Origin: Fibrisoma montanum
GTDB taxonomy: Bacteria; Bacteroidota; Bacteroidia; Cytophagales; Spirosomataceae
NCBI RefSeq assembly: GCF_003583365.1
Contig: NZ_QXED01000011.1
Coordinates: 1 to 64,000, forward strand
Length of the DNA stretch: 64,000 nucleotides
Reading direction: 5' to 3'
Positions 45,632-53,933 of this stretch are shown in pieces. The position numbers and the translations under genes are program-made. Below the pieces are notes generated by a model. That model saw only the letters and a program-made list of their open reading frames with translations, was not told the origin of the DNA and did no database searches. Within the stretch, counting starts at the first letter, position 1. Every line of letters starts with the position of its first letter.

Positions 45632-46993
45632 GTGGATATAGTACTCGAAAAAGCCAGCGAAACCAATGCGTCGCTGAAAATTACCCTGACCCCGGAGGAC
45701 TATAAGTCTGAGGTTGATAAAAAGTTGCGGGAATACGGCCGGAAAGTATCGATGAAGGGCTTCCGTCCGGGCCACGTACCGGCATCGCTCGTTCAGAAAA
45801 TGTACGGTAAAAGCATCCTGGTCGACGAAATTAACGGCCTCCTGGGCCGTACGGTCAGTCAGTATATCCGCGAAAACAAGCTGCAGGTCGTTGGTGATCC
45901 GGTGCCCAACCGCGAACAGGCCGATGCCATCGACTGGGACAACCAGACCGAATTTGCGTTCAGCTATACGCTGGGACTGGCGTCGGAGTTTGATATTAAC
46001 TTCAGTGACCTGCCGTCGGTAACGCAGTACAATATCCTGGCCGGCGAGAAAGAGGTAAACGAAACCATCACTAACCTCCAGCAGCAGTTCCACTCGCATA
46101 CGCACGCCGAAGAAGCCGCCGAAGGGGATACCCTCTACGGTGAACTGAAGCAGGTCAGTGCGCCGGAAGGGGCGGCTCCGTTTGAGACTAAAACGGCACT
46201 GCCGCTGAATAAGGTCGAGGAAGACTACCTGCCGTTCTTCATAGGTAAGAAAAAAGGCGAAACCTTCACTTTTGAGATTGAGAAAGCGTTTCCTGACGAG
46301 AAAGACCGGGCTTTGGCAACGGGCGCTAAAAAGGAAGAAGCTGTTGACCTGACCGGTGAGTTTTCGTTTACAATCGAGGACGTAACGCGCCATGAGCCGG
46401 CCGAACTGAACCAGGAGTTCTTCGACAAAGTGCTGGGTGCCGGTGTGGTTGAAGATGAGGAGCAGTTCCGCACCCGGGTGCAGGAAATCATCCAGGGTAA
46501 CTACGCCCGCGAATCGGCGCAACTCCTGCGTTTTGACGTCGAAAAGACGCTGCTGGATAACACGCCTATTCTGCTGCCCGACGAGTTTTTGAAGAACTGG
46601 CTGGCTGAGGTGAACGAAGGGAAATTTACCCCTGAGCAGATTGAGGAGCAGTACGATGACTTCACGAAGTCAGTAAAACTGCAACTGATCAAAAACAAAA
46701 TTGCTGAGCAGGCCGACATCAAGGTCGAGTTTGAAGAGGTAATGGAGGTTACGCGCCAGATGGTACGTGAGCAGTTTGGTTTCATGTCCGGCGACAACGA
46801 GGAGATGAACCAGACCATCGATCGCATTGCCCGCAACTACCTGATGGATGAGAAAAACAACGGCCAGAACTACACCAGCACGCACAACCGCGTGTACGAC
46901 GACAAAGTGATCGAGTATGCCAAGACGCAGTTGACCATTGTGACGCAGGACGTATCACTGGACGAGTTCAAAGCAGTAGCTGAGAATCGCTAA
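45632..46993 (+). CDS. tig: Trigger factor
   Basis: 453 aa, starting at GTG (45632). Ribosome-associated chaperone: N-terminal ribosome-binding domain (GFRPGHVPASLVQKMYGKSIL, residues 43-63), a divergent PPIase/FKBP-like middle part (about 150-245), and the helical C-terminal chaperone arms. The clpP/clpX genes that often follow tig are absent here; a toxin-antitoxin pair follows instead. Its last 32 bp before the final codon are repeated exactly at 47680-47711. Confidence 0.96.
   Translation: MDIVLEKASETNASLKITLTPEDYKSEVDKKLREYGRKVSMKGFRPGHVPASLVQKMYGKSILVDEINGLLGRTVSQYIRENKLQVVGDPVPNREQADAIDWDNQTEFAFSYTLGLASEFDINFSDLPSVTQYNILAGEKEVNETITNLQQQFHSHTHAEEAAEGDTLYGELKQVSAPEGAAPFETKTALPLNKVEEDYLPFFIGKKKGETFTFEIEKAFPDEKDRALATGAKKEEAVDLTGEFSFTIEDVTRHEPAELNQEFFDKVLGAGVVEDEEQFRTRVQEIIQGNYARESAQLLRFDVEKTLLDNTPILLPDEFLKNWLAEVNEGKFTPEQIEEQYDDFTKSVKLQLIKNKIAEQADIKVEFEEVMEVTRQMVREQFGFMSGDNEEMNQTIDRIARNYLMDEKNNGQNYTSTHNRVYDDKVIEYAKTQLTIVTQDVSLDEFKAVAENR
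46958..46989 (+). repeat. Direct repeat copy 1 (end of tig)
   Basis: 32 bp beginning CTGGACGAGTTCAAAGCAGT inside the tig gene, encoding LDEFKAVAEN plus two bases of the next codon. It is followed by C and TAA. Identical to 47680-47711. Confidence 0.95.
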
Positions 46994-47033
46994 CGTACTG
47001 TGAGCTGCCAACTCGTGTTACGCTTTAAAAAAG

Positions 47034-47059
47034 AAGACCCATCAGCAGCGGTGGGTCTT
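47034..47059 (+). terminator. Terminator after tig (copy 1 end)
   Basis: AAGACCCA (47034-47041) and TGGGTCTT (47052-47059) with a 10-nt loop, followed by TTTTG. It separates tig from the antitoxin. Confidence 0.8.
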
Positions 47060-47105
47060 TTTGTTGACAGTTACTTTATCTGGGCAAAATCATTATCTTG
47101 CTTCT

Positions 47106-47324
47106 ATGAAAATCGTCCTGGAAATTCCTGATGATAAAGTGAGCTTCATGATGGAGCTATTGCGAAGTCTTTCGTTTGTAAAGGCTAAGCCACTGCCAGT
47201 AGGTACCTCTGATGAGAAAGCCCTTTTTTTTAGTGAGCTTGGCGAAGCGGTAGAAGAACTTAACCAGGTCTTGTCGGGAAAAGCGCAGGCTCGTGATGCT
47301 TACAATCTGCTCGATGAGTTATAA
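47106..47324 (+). CDS. Antitoxin of a RelE-type pair
   Basis: 72 aa from the ATG at 47106 (an upstream non-ATG start at 47061 overlaps the terminator). Short, acidic-tailed (DEKALFFSELGEAVEELNQVLSGKAQARDAYNLLDEL), no DNA-binding motif I can name; proteins like this precede RelE-type toxins in Bacteroidota. It overlaps the toxin start by 11 bp. Low GC and the flanking repeat suggest it was acquired. Confidence 0.75.
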   Translation: MKIVLEIPDDKVSFMMELLRSLSFVKAKPLPVGTSDEKALFFSELGEAVEELNQVLSGKAQARDAYNLLDEL

Positions 47325-47658
47325 AATCAGAAGTCTGCCGACCTTCGACCGACAGGCGAAGCGACTCGCCAAAAAATATCCTTCGTTAAGAACAGACCTG
47401 CGATCTCTATTCGATTCTTTACAGGAAAATCCAACTTAGGGTGATGCGTTAGGCAAAAGCTGTTATAAAGTACGGATGGCTATTAGCAGTAAGAAGCAGG
47501 GTAAATCGGGTGGCGCTCGTGTTATAACGTTTGTTCAGGTTACAAAGGATGCTGTGTATTTACTATCTATTTATGATAAGTCTGAGAAGGAAACGATCGA
47601 TCCCGGTGAACTAGATGCCTATTTGAGCCAAATTAATGATACATCCGGACAAGAGTAG
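47314..47658 (+). pseudogene. RelE/ParE-family toxin gene interrupted by an amber codon
   Basis: Reads MSYKIRSLPTFDRQAKRLAK at the start, then ...SLQENPT, a TAG at 47437-47439 (codon 42), then GDALGKSCYKVRMAISSK... to a normal stop at 47658. The pieces are in one frame, 114 sense codons with one internal stop. They match a RelE/mRNA-interferase layout (basic N-terminal helix, LGxxxYKVRxAI strand, VYLLSIYDKSE strand) in order. One substitution would restore it. The second half has an ATG (47476) but lacks the N-terminal helices, so a separate gene is unlikely. Confidence 0.8.
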
Positions 47659-47679
47659 TAATATGGATAAGTCATTTTG

Positions 47680-47711
47680 CTGGACGAGTTCAAAGCAGTA
47701 GCTGAGAATCG
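47680..47711 (+). repeat. Direct repeat copy 2 (orphan tig end)
   Basis: Exact repeat of 46958-46989, followed by G and TAG, so it encodes LDEFKAVAENR and stops: a free-standing remnant of the end of tig. No tig-coding sequence precedes it. Confidence 0.95.
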
Positions 47712-47741
47712 GTAGTCTGAAGCTGCATACAACTAGATTGG

Positions 47742-47767
47742 AAGCCCCGTTGGTGACGACGGGGCTT
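47742..47767 (+). terminator. Terminator after the orphan tig end
   Basis: AAGCCCCGT (47742-47750) and ACGGGGCTT (47759-47767) with an 8-nt loop, then TTCTTTT. It lies at a similar distance from the orphan tig stop as the other hairpin does from the real tig stop. Confidence 0.85.
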
Positions 47768-47877
47768 TTCTTTTGAGATTCGTTCGCTGTTCGATAGCTA
47801 TAACGTGTAGGTATGAATGACAAAAAAGAGACCGTAGTAGATCGGTAAACAAGGGGTTGATTGCTCACCATCCACCT

Positions 47878-47926
47878 GTACAATTACTAAAGCCGACCCA
47901 ACCTGGATCGGCTTTAGTAATTGTAC
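47878..47926. terminator. Terminator of the lipoprotein gene
   Basis: Perfect 19-bp arms GTACAATTACTAAAGCCGA (47878-47896) and complement (47908-47926) with an 11-nt loop, 18 bp past the minus-strand stop codon. Confidence 0.75.
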
Positions 47927-47944
47927 GAAAAACCAAGTTATTTC

Positions 47945-48988
47945 CTACTGATACTGAATATACATCGGTACGGGAGTCAAGGCCAGTACTTCTTCCGGCT
48001 TCATGATGCGGGAGCCGGGCTTGCGGAAGTCGTTTTTGTAGAACAGCTTGAAGCCCGTGTATTGCACCGGCTCTTTCTGGATGTAGTCGTGGTAGGAGTC
48101 CTTCTTCAAGACCGGTGGCCCCCAGCCGTCCATGTCCATCACGATCTGGACCGCTGGGTTGAGCTTGATGTTCTTGTAGTTTTTGATCATGCCCTGCGTG
48201 AAGCGATGAACGACCAGCACCTTGGGAGGTATATTATTTTCTTTCACGACCTGAGCCAGAAAGTTGACCGCCTGGTTTATGTCAGCCGCGTCGTAGGAAC
48301 CGATTTTGGTGCCGGGTTTAGCTCCTGTTACCATTGAGAACTCCGGGTCGATGCCCAGGTGTACAAACGGCAGCTTGAGGTATTTTTCCAGGTATTTCAT
48401 TTCCGGGCCCAGGGGTGCGTGGCCCCGCTGGATGTCCAGAAACACAATGGCGTTGTGTTCATTGCCCCACTTCAGCACTTTCTTGATGGTCTTATCCGAC
48501 ATCCGGAGTCGGTAGCCGCCGTCTTTACCGGGGGCACCCTGCGCCGAAATGGCGACGAGATGCAGCGCGGGCTGAATGGGCGTGTTAGGATCGGCCTTCT
48601 GCCAGTTTTTGATTTCTGCGTCGAGCCGACGAAGCATCTCATCTTTAGGATACTCACCCAGAATTCCCATCTTTTTCGAGTGGGGATTACCGTAGTACGC
48701 GAAGATGCGCTTTTTGGGCAGAATCGCTTCCGTAGGGGCATACGTCAGCGAGTCGAGTTCGAGATCGCCGGTCGAGATGCCGTCTGTCCGGATGGGTTTG
48801 GCCGCGGCAACGGGCGTAGCCGAGGAATCGGGCCGGGCTACGGTTGTGGATTGGGCTTTGGTAGGTTCGGCCGAAGCCTCGGTCGTGAGCTTGCCGTTTT
48901 GCTCAGAACCATCCTGATTCGACTGCGACGAACAGCCGGTTAGCTGGCTCAGGGCAAGAAACGTAAAAGCGGCCAACGAAAAGCGCAT
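47945..48988 (-). CDS. Lipoprotein of unknown function
   Basis: 347 aa. Lipobox LTGCSS after MRFSLAAFTFLALSQ; a Ser/Thr/Ala-rich linker (about 20-70) is followed by a 270-residue globular domain with alternating strand/helix text (RIFAYYGNPHSKKMGILGEYP; HLVAISAQGAPGKDGGYRLRM; AIVFLDIQRGHAPLGPEMKYL; FVHLGIDPEFSMVTG; KVLVVHRFTQGMI; VQIVMDMDGWGPP), suggestive of a TIM-barrel, with acidic residues at strand ends. Glycosidase-like, but no family named. Monocistronic. Confidence 0.6.
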   Translation of the reverse strand: MRFSLAAFTFLALSQLTGCSSQSNQDGSEQNGKLTTEASAEPTKAQSTTVARPDSSATPVAAAKPIRTDGISTGDLELDSLTYAPTEAILPKKRIFAYYGNPHSKKMGILGEYPKDEMLRRLDAEIKNWQKADPNTPIQPALHLVAISAQGAPGKDGGYRLRMSDKTIKKVLKWGNEHNAIVFLDIQRGHAPLGPEMKYLEKYLKLPFVHLGIDPEFSMVTGAKPGTKIGSYDAADINQAVNFLAQVVKENNIPPKVLVVHRFTQGMIKNYKNIKLNPAVQIVMDMDGWGPPVLKKDSYHDYIQKEPVQYTGFKLFYKNDFRKPGSRIMKPEEVLALTPVPMYIQYQ

Positions 48989-49089
48989 ACTGCGATAAAG
49001 AATTTAGTGGTTAGTCACAAAAAAAGGGTTACGATCCCATGTCAGGAACTTAACCCTACGGTGCAAGTATAGAATGTTGCCGCAACTTT

Positions 49090-49710
49090 TCAAAGCGCCA
49101 GTTCGCCTAAGCCCTGTCTTATAATTGAAAAATCGTCGTCGGTGGCGTCAATAATCGTTGAGGGCACATTTCCGCCGTAGCCACCGTCAATAACAATATC
49201 GACCTGGTGCTGAAATTTCTCAAAAATCAATTCCGGATCGGTCGAATATTCAATGACTTCATCTTCGTCGCGAATGGACGTTGTGATGATGGGGTTGCCG
49301 AGTTCATGGACCAGCTGCCGCGGAATGTCGTGAGCCGGTACGCGAATACCAACGGTTTTCTTATTCGTGTTCAACAGCCTGGGCACCCGGTTGCTGGCTT
49401 CGAGAATAAACGTAAAAGGCCCCGGCAACAGCTTCTTCATCAACTTGAATGCCTGATTGCTCACCCGGGCGTAGTCGGCGATGTGGCTGAGGTCGTAGCA
49501 GATAAACGAAAAATCATTCTTGACCGGTTTGATGCCTTTGATACGGGCCACCCGCTCCACCGCCCGGGCGTTATGGATGTCGCAGCCCATACCGTAGATC
49601 GTGTCGGTGGGATAGATCACTACGGCGCCGTTGCGCAGGGCATTGACCACGTACTGGATTCGGCGCGGATCGGGATTTTGCGGGTACAGTCGGATAAATT
49701 CAGCGGGCAT
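49090..49710 (-). CDS. L-threonylcarbamoyladenylate synthase (YrdC/Sua5 family)
   Basis: 206 aa. Makes the intermediate for N6-threonylcarbamoyladenosine at position 37 of tRNAs. [32 protein letters not shown] and [14 protein letters not shown] and [14 protein letters not shown] are conserved family motifs. It lacks the C-terminal Sua5 domain, so it is of the short TsaC/YciO type. Same strand as the neighbouring glycosyltransferase gene. Confidence 0.93.
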   Translation of the reverse strand: MPAEFIRLYPQNPDPRRIQYVVNALRNGAVVIYPTDTIYGMGCDIHNARAVERVARIKGIKPVKNDFSFICYDLSHIADYARVSNQAFKLMKKLLPGPFTFILEASNRVPRLLNTNKKTVGIRVPAHDIPRQLVHELGNPIITTSIRDEDEVIEYSTDPELIFEKFQHQVDIVIDGGYGGNVPSTIIDATDDDFSIIRQGLGELAL

Positions 49711-49790
49711 GGAAACAGCAGTTTCATGGTCAACGTTTCGGAGGCAAAGATGTTTGCCGGAAACCGGATCAAACCCCTACAATCACCCGC

Positions 49791-50834
49791 TTAAACCAGC
49801 TTTGTGACCGGACTGAGGGCATAGCTGGTGCCGCGCCATTTCAGATACGTCCGGTAGAGGCCGTTGACGGGCAGGTGCAGCCGGCTCAGGCCGAGGATGA
49901 ATCGAGTCAGGAGGTCCGGCGTTTCCAGCTGGCTCAGTAGCTGCCCAAACCGCAGCGCCAGATCAAACTGTTCGGCGTAGAACGCTTTGCGAACGAACCG
50001 GCGTGTACGTCGGGCCAGGGCCCGGCGCTCGTCGGGTGTATGGCAGCGGTCAAGTGCCTTGTAACATACGGCCAGTGTCGATTGCAGGAGCGGATTGTCG
50101 GCCCGGGCAATCTGCGCCGACAGCGAGTCGGGCAGGCGTCGTTTGCAGGTTAATACCTCGTCGAGGTAAGCGTAGTGGTAAAGCCGGGCTGACCGAACCC
50201 AGAAGTCAAAGTCTTCAAACACCAGGGCTTCGTCGTAGCCACCCAGCTCGTTCAGCACGTCCCGGCGAATCATCATGGTTGGCGTGCAGATGTAGTACGA
50301 CTCCAGTACGTTCCGGAACACGTCGCCCGACGGGACTTTTACGCAGGTTCGGCCCTGGTCATCGACCGGGTAATGCAGGCCGATAAACTGACCTCGTTCG
50401 TCGATGTACTGGGCGTTGGTGAACACTACGGCATACGGTCCGGCCAGTCGTTCGAAGAGTTCGACCTGCCGGGCGATACGGCCGGGGAGCAGTACGTCGT
50501 CGGCTGCGAGATCAATTACGTAGCGGCCACCGGCCAGTTTCAGGCCCTGATTGAAGGCTCGATTCAGGCCAACGTTGACTGAATTTCTGATGAACTGAAT
50601 CCCGGGATGGCGGGCTGCGAACGCGTCGATACGTTCGGGGGTGCGATCGGTGCTGCCATTGTCGATCACGATCAGTTCGACGTTCGGGTAGCGCTGCGAC
50701 ACAACCGACTGCAGGGCTTCTTCGACGTAGGCTTCGTGGTTGAAGCTGATACAGATAACGGTTACCCAGGGCTTAATCTGGTTCAGGTATGGACTCATTG
50801 GTAAGTCGTTGGACTGCCCGGTCACCGACATCAT
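49791..50834 (-). CDS. Family 2 glycosyltransferase
   Basis: 347 aa from the ATG at 50834; a second ATG directly follows (50831) and another lies at 50798, just before PWVTVICISFNHEAYVEEAL, so the exact start is open. GT-A fold: SFNHEAYVEEALQSVVSQRYPNVELIVIDNGSTDRT, the metal-binding DLAADDVLLPG, and DFDFWVR as the later acidic motif. Probably transfers a sugar to a cell-surface glycan. No cluster of polysaccharide genes is nearby. Confidence 0.9.
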   Translation of the reverse strand: MMSVTGQSNDLPMSPYLNQIKPWVTVICISFNHEAYVEEALQSVVSQRYPNVELIVIDNGSTDRTPERIDAFAARHPGIQFIRNSVNVGLNRAFNQGLKLAGGRYVIDLAADDVLLPGRIARQVELFERLAGPYAVVFTNAQYIDERGQFIGLHYPVDDQGRTCVKVPSGDVFRNVLESYYICTPTMMIRRDVLNELGGYDEALVFEDFDFWVRSARLYHYAYLDEVLTCKRRLPDSLSAQIARADNPLLQSTLAVCYKALDRCHTPDERRALARRTRRFVRKAFYAEQFDLALRFGQLLSQLETPDLLTRFILGLSRLHLPVNGLYRTYLKWRGTSYALSPVTKLV

Positions 50835-51102
50835 GCGTACTAACTGCTTGTTAATGAATTTTTGACGAAAAACTCTCGGACAAAAAGGTTGGTTCGACGC
50901 TGATAGCTTCAGCAACCTCCTGGACCCGGATATCGTAATGATATATCATATTTCTGGCGAAAAACAGATATTTTGAGTAAACGGAAGACAAATTCAGGAC
51001 TATCCGTTTTGCTGAAAATCTGGCACGGTTTTTCGTCAAAGTCAGCCGAAACGCTTCGGGGCAAACTGCTGCGGGGTAACGTACATTTATGGGTTAGGGT
51101 TA

Positions 51103-51138
51103 ACAAACGCCACTTCAGGTATTGAGAGTGGCGTTTGT
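51103..51138 (-). terminator. Terminator overlapping the end of the YihY gene
   Basis: ACAAACGCCACT (51103-51114) and AGTGGCGTTTGT (51127-51138) pair perfectly across a 12-nt loop. The stop codon (51115-51117) lies in the loop, and the right arm is coding sequence. No U run; overall plausible. Confidence 0.55.
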
Positions 51139-52077
51139 CGTTTCGGTCTTTTTTTCGGCCGGATTCGGATTCTTATCGCCCTCCAGATTATAGAGTGATA
51201 CGTTCATTTCGAAGCCCAGTATGAGCAACAGGCAAATCAGATTCAGCCAGACCATCAGGGCGATGAGCGTACCGATTGAGCCATACACCTTGTTGTAAGA
51301 ACCAAAGTTCGAGACGTAGAATGAGAAGGCCAGCGTAGCCAGGACGATGAGTACCGAGGCCGTAACGGACCCCGGCGTTACGAACGACCATTTCATGTCC
51401 ACATCGGGGCCAAACCGGTAAATGACTGATACCACACCGACAAACACGGCAAAAACCAGCAGATAGCGGGCAATGCTGAGCAGATTGGCGACTACTACGT
51501 TGTTCAGAATACCAAACTGAAGCAGATAGTCCGTAACGATTCCCCCAATGACCAGTAAAACAATGGCCATGATCAGACCGAAGGCCAGTACGAACGTCAG
51601 GCCGGCGGCTGTCATCCGGACTTTCAAAAACCCCCGCTGGTCGGCCGATTCGTGCGACGAGTTAAATGCATTCATCAGGGCGACCATACCGCTCGTAGCC
51701 GCATACAAGGTCAGCAGAAAGCCAAACGACAGCACACTGTCGCGCTGCCGGCTGACGATGTCGCGGATGGTTGTATAAACGGCTTCGTACGTTCCGGCCG
51801 GAATAGCCCGGCGCAACAGGCTCATGATCTGATCGTCGAGATTATCGATCGGTATGTACGGAATTAGCGTAAACAGGAAAATGATGGCCGGAAATACTGC
51901 CAGAAACAGGTTAAACGCCACTGCAGAGGCCCGTTCGCTGAAATCCTGGCTGCTGATTTTTTCGATTAAACTATTCAGGAAGTCGTACCAGGTTCGCTTG
52001 GCGTTAAACGCCTGATGGTTGCGCATCCATTGCCGCGTTCCTGCCAGCGCCTTATAACTCATCAGTTTTTCAAACAT
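51115..52077 (-). CDS. YihY/BrkB-family membrane protein
   Basis: 320 aa from the ATG at 52077. Six membrane helices with the family landmarks ERASAVAFNLFLAVFPAIIFLFTLIPYIP, RYLLVFAVFVGVVSVIYRFGPD and GSYNKVYGSIGTLIALMVWLNLICLLLILGFEMNV. Once misread as ribonuclease BN; the function is unknown. The C-terminal 25 residues are polar and low-complexity (KNPNPAEKKTETTNATLNT). Confidence 0.9.
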   Translation of the reverse strand: MFEKLMSYKALAGTRQWMRNHQAFNAKRTWYDFLNSLIEKISSQDFSERASAVAFNLFLAVFPAIIFLFTLIPYIPIDNLDDQIMSLLRRAIPAGTYEAVYTTIRDIVSRQRDSVLSFGFLLTLYAATSGMVALMNAFNSSHESADQRGFLKVRMTAAGLTFVLAFGLIMAIVLLVIGGIVTDYLLQFGILNNVVVANLLSIARYLLVFAVFVGVVSVIYRFGPDVDMKWSFVTPGSVTASVLIVLATLAFSFYVSNFGSYNKVYGSIGTLIALMVWLNLICLLLILGFEMNVSLYNLEGDKNPNPAEKKTETTNATLNT

Positions 52078-52165
52078 AGCGTTGTGTCGTTTTGCGTTGC
52101 TCGGTTGATCCGCCAACTGTCTGCTCAATTCAGTACCCGATGCGACAGACGACTAGAATTCTAAC

Positions 52166-52579
52166 CTACGTTTGAAAAAAAGGTTTTGCTGCTTCGAGCA
52201 ATTCTGCGGGCGCTGCAATGGGTCTGCTGTTGCCGTTTTTTAGGAAAACCAGGGTGGTTTCGCCGGTATTGAGCAAGTGGCCGTCCTGGTTATAGATTTC
52301 GTAATGGAACACGATGCGGGTACGGGGCAGCTCGGGAATCGTGACGCGGATGGTGAGCAGGTCGTCGTAGCGGGCAGGGCGGATGAACCGGCTTTTCATA
52401 TCGTAGACCGGCATACCGATCCCCTGCGCTTCGAGGTCTTTGTAGTTAAGTCCAAGCCCGCGCAGCGCTTCGACCCGCCCAATTTCGTAAAAATGGGCGT
52501 AGTTGCCGTAATACACAAAACCCATCTGATCGGTGTCGTAGTAGCGAACCCGGATGTTGGTTACGTCGTAGCTGAACAT
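52166..52579 (-). CDS. Acyl-CoA thioesterase (YbgC/4HBT hotdog)
   Basis: 137 aa. RVRYYDTDQMGFVYYGNYAHFYEIGRVEALRGLG with the catalytic Asp of the YbgC subgroup is complete, and SRFIRPARYDDLLTIRVTI follows. It hydrolyses acyl-CoA or acyl-ACP thioesters. In Bacteroidota the partner pathway is not fixed. It lies 75 bp after mltG in the same direction, but a strong hairpin lies between them. Confidence 0.9.
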   Translation of the reverse strand: MFSYDVTNIRVRYYDTDQMGFVYYGNYAHFYEIGRVEALRGLGLNYKDLEAQGIGMPVYDMKSRFIRPARYDDLLTIRVTIPELPRTRIVFHYEIYNQDGHLLNTGETTLVFLKNGNSRPIAAPAELLEAAKPFFQT

Positions 52580-52597
52580 GGAGGAGAGGGAGGAAAG

Positions 52598-52652
52598 AAG
52601 GAAGGGAGAGAGGGAAAAAGGGGAGTCCCTTTTTTCCCTCTCTCCCTTCCTT
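52598..52652 (-). terminator. Purine-rich hairpin between mltG and the thioesterase gene
   Basis: Left arm 52598-52622 and right arm 52627-52652: 17 bp perfect (AAGGAAGGGAGAGAGGG), then A5 against T6, then GGG/CCC. One strand of each arm is entirely purine. On the minus strand it follows the mltG stop by 2 bp and ends 19 nt before the thioesterase ATG. Confidence 0.7.
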
Positions 52653-52654
52653 TC

Positions 52655-53695
52655 TTATCGCATAATATTACGCTGGGTGAGGGCCTGCTGGTAAATGCGG
52701 GCGTTGGCCATGTGCTCGGTCAGGGTTTTCGAAAACGTATGGTAGCCCGAAAAGTCGGCTTTGGCCACAAAATACAGGTAGTCGTGTTCTTCGGGGTTCA
52801 GCACGGCGTCGATGGTCGCGGGCGACGGCAGGTTGATCGGTCCCGGCGGCAAACCGGCGAACCGGTACGTATTATACGGGGAATTGATCGCTTTATGGAC
52901 ATTCAAAACCCGCCGGATGGTGAAATCGCGGTGGGCAAACACCAGCGTCGGGTCTGCTTCCAGCCGGATACCCCGTTCCAGCCGGTTCAGATAAACGCCG
53001 GCTACCCGCGGCTGCTCGTCGCGTTTGTTGGTTTCGGCGGCCACGATCGAGGCCAGTACCTGCACCTGCGTCTGGGTCAGGCCAAGCGCTTTGGCTTTTG
53101 CCTGGCGTTCGGGGGTCCAGAACTTCTTGTACTCCTTGCCCATCCGCTCCAGGAACGCTTCGGGCTTGATGGTCCAGAAAAACTCGTACGTATTAGGCAG
53201 GAACATGCAGACGATGGTGGTCGTGTCGAAGCCAAATCGGGCACACACCTCCGGATCGTTCATTAATTGGGCGAGGGTGTCGGTGCTGAATTCAAACTTG
53301 CCGCCTAGCCGCTGCACGAGGTCGCTCTTGAGCCGGATGTTGTTGAACGTCACGGTCATGGGATCCTGACTGCCGCTGCGGAGCTTAACGATGGCGTTGT
53401 AGTTGCCGGTATTGGGAGGAATTTCATAGCGGCCTTCCTTTACCCGCTGGTTGTATTTCATGAGCCGGGCCAGAAACCGGAACGACACTTCATCTTCCAG
53501 CGCGTCGTGCTTTTTCAGCGAGTCGACAACGGAATCAAATGTTGATCCTTTGGGAATCAAGAGGGCAAAGGGTTCTTTTGCGCCTTCCCTGGCGTTCAGG
53601 TTTGGGGTTTTGAACACCTGCCAGAAATAAAAGGAGAACGTAGTGACCAGAATGGAAATGGTCAGAAACGCCCCGATCTTAAAGTTACGTGACAT
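52655..53695 (-). CDS. mltG: Endolytic murein transglycosylase
   Basis: 346 aa. A short cytosolic start, one membrane helix (IGAFLTISILVTTFSFYFWQVF), a LysM-like stretch and the YceG domain with the catalytic Glu in LASIVAAETNKRDEQPRVAGVYLNRLERGIRLEADPT. It cuts nascent glycan strands and sets their length in peptidoglycan synthesis. A -7-like TACCTTTG lies 21 nt upstream. Confidence 0.93.
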   Translation of the reverse strand: MSRNFKIGAFLTISILVTTFSFYFWQVFKTPNLNAREGAKEPFALLIPKGSTFDSVVDSLKKHDALEDEVSFRFLARLMKYNQRVKEGRYEIPPNTGNYNAIVKLRSGSQDPMTVTFNNIRLKSDLVQRLGGKFEFSTDTLAQLMNDPEVCARFGFDTTTIVCMFLPNTYEFFWTIKPEAFLERMGKEYKKFWTPERQAKAKALGLTQTQVQVLASIVAAETNKRDEQPRVAGVYLNRLERGIRLEADPTLVFAHRDFTIRRVLNVHKAINSPYNTYRFAGLPPGPINLPSPATIDAVLNPEEHDYLYFVAKADFSGYHTFSKTLTEHMANARIYQQALTQRNIMR

Positions 53696-53716
53696 GATAC
53701 GTTTGAATTACGCCCG

Positions 53717-53724
53717 CAAAGGTA
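53717..53724 (-). promoter_or_regulatory. Candidate -7 element for mltG
   Basis: TACCTTTG on the minus strand, 21 nt before the mltG ATG. No -33 TTG at the expected distance. Confidence 0.35.
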
Positions 53725-53933
53725 CGGCAGATTAGCACTACCTGCTGTTGGCTGCGTACAATTTCCCGCCTGAGCGACACTACCAGATAACGTTGGCCGG
53801 ATACAGATTCGTCATGGGGTGTCGGTGGACTTCATAAAAATATAACTCATAGCAAAAGTTGGTCATAGTGAACTTCTGAACGGATGAACTGTATTTTTAC
53901 ATGTTGAAGGTGAGCAAGCTGCCTGAACCGCGT

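Noticed and set aside
47476-47658. Separate 60-codon gene after the amber codon
   Set aside because: It is the C-terminal half of the RelE-type toxin in the same frame and lacks the N-terminal helices.
47314-47658. Amber codon decoded as pyrrolysine or by readthrough
   Set aside because: No pyl genes and no sign of stop-codon context; a RelE-type toxin has no known need for a special residue. A point mutation is simpler.
51023-51037. TGGCACGG sigma-54-like text in the GT2-YihY gap
   Set aside because: It points towards the 3' end of a convergent gene and its -12 part does not match.
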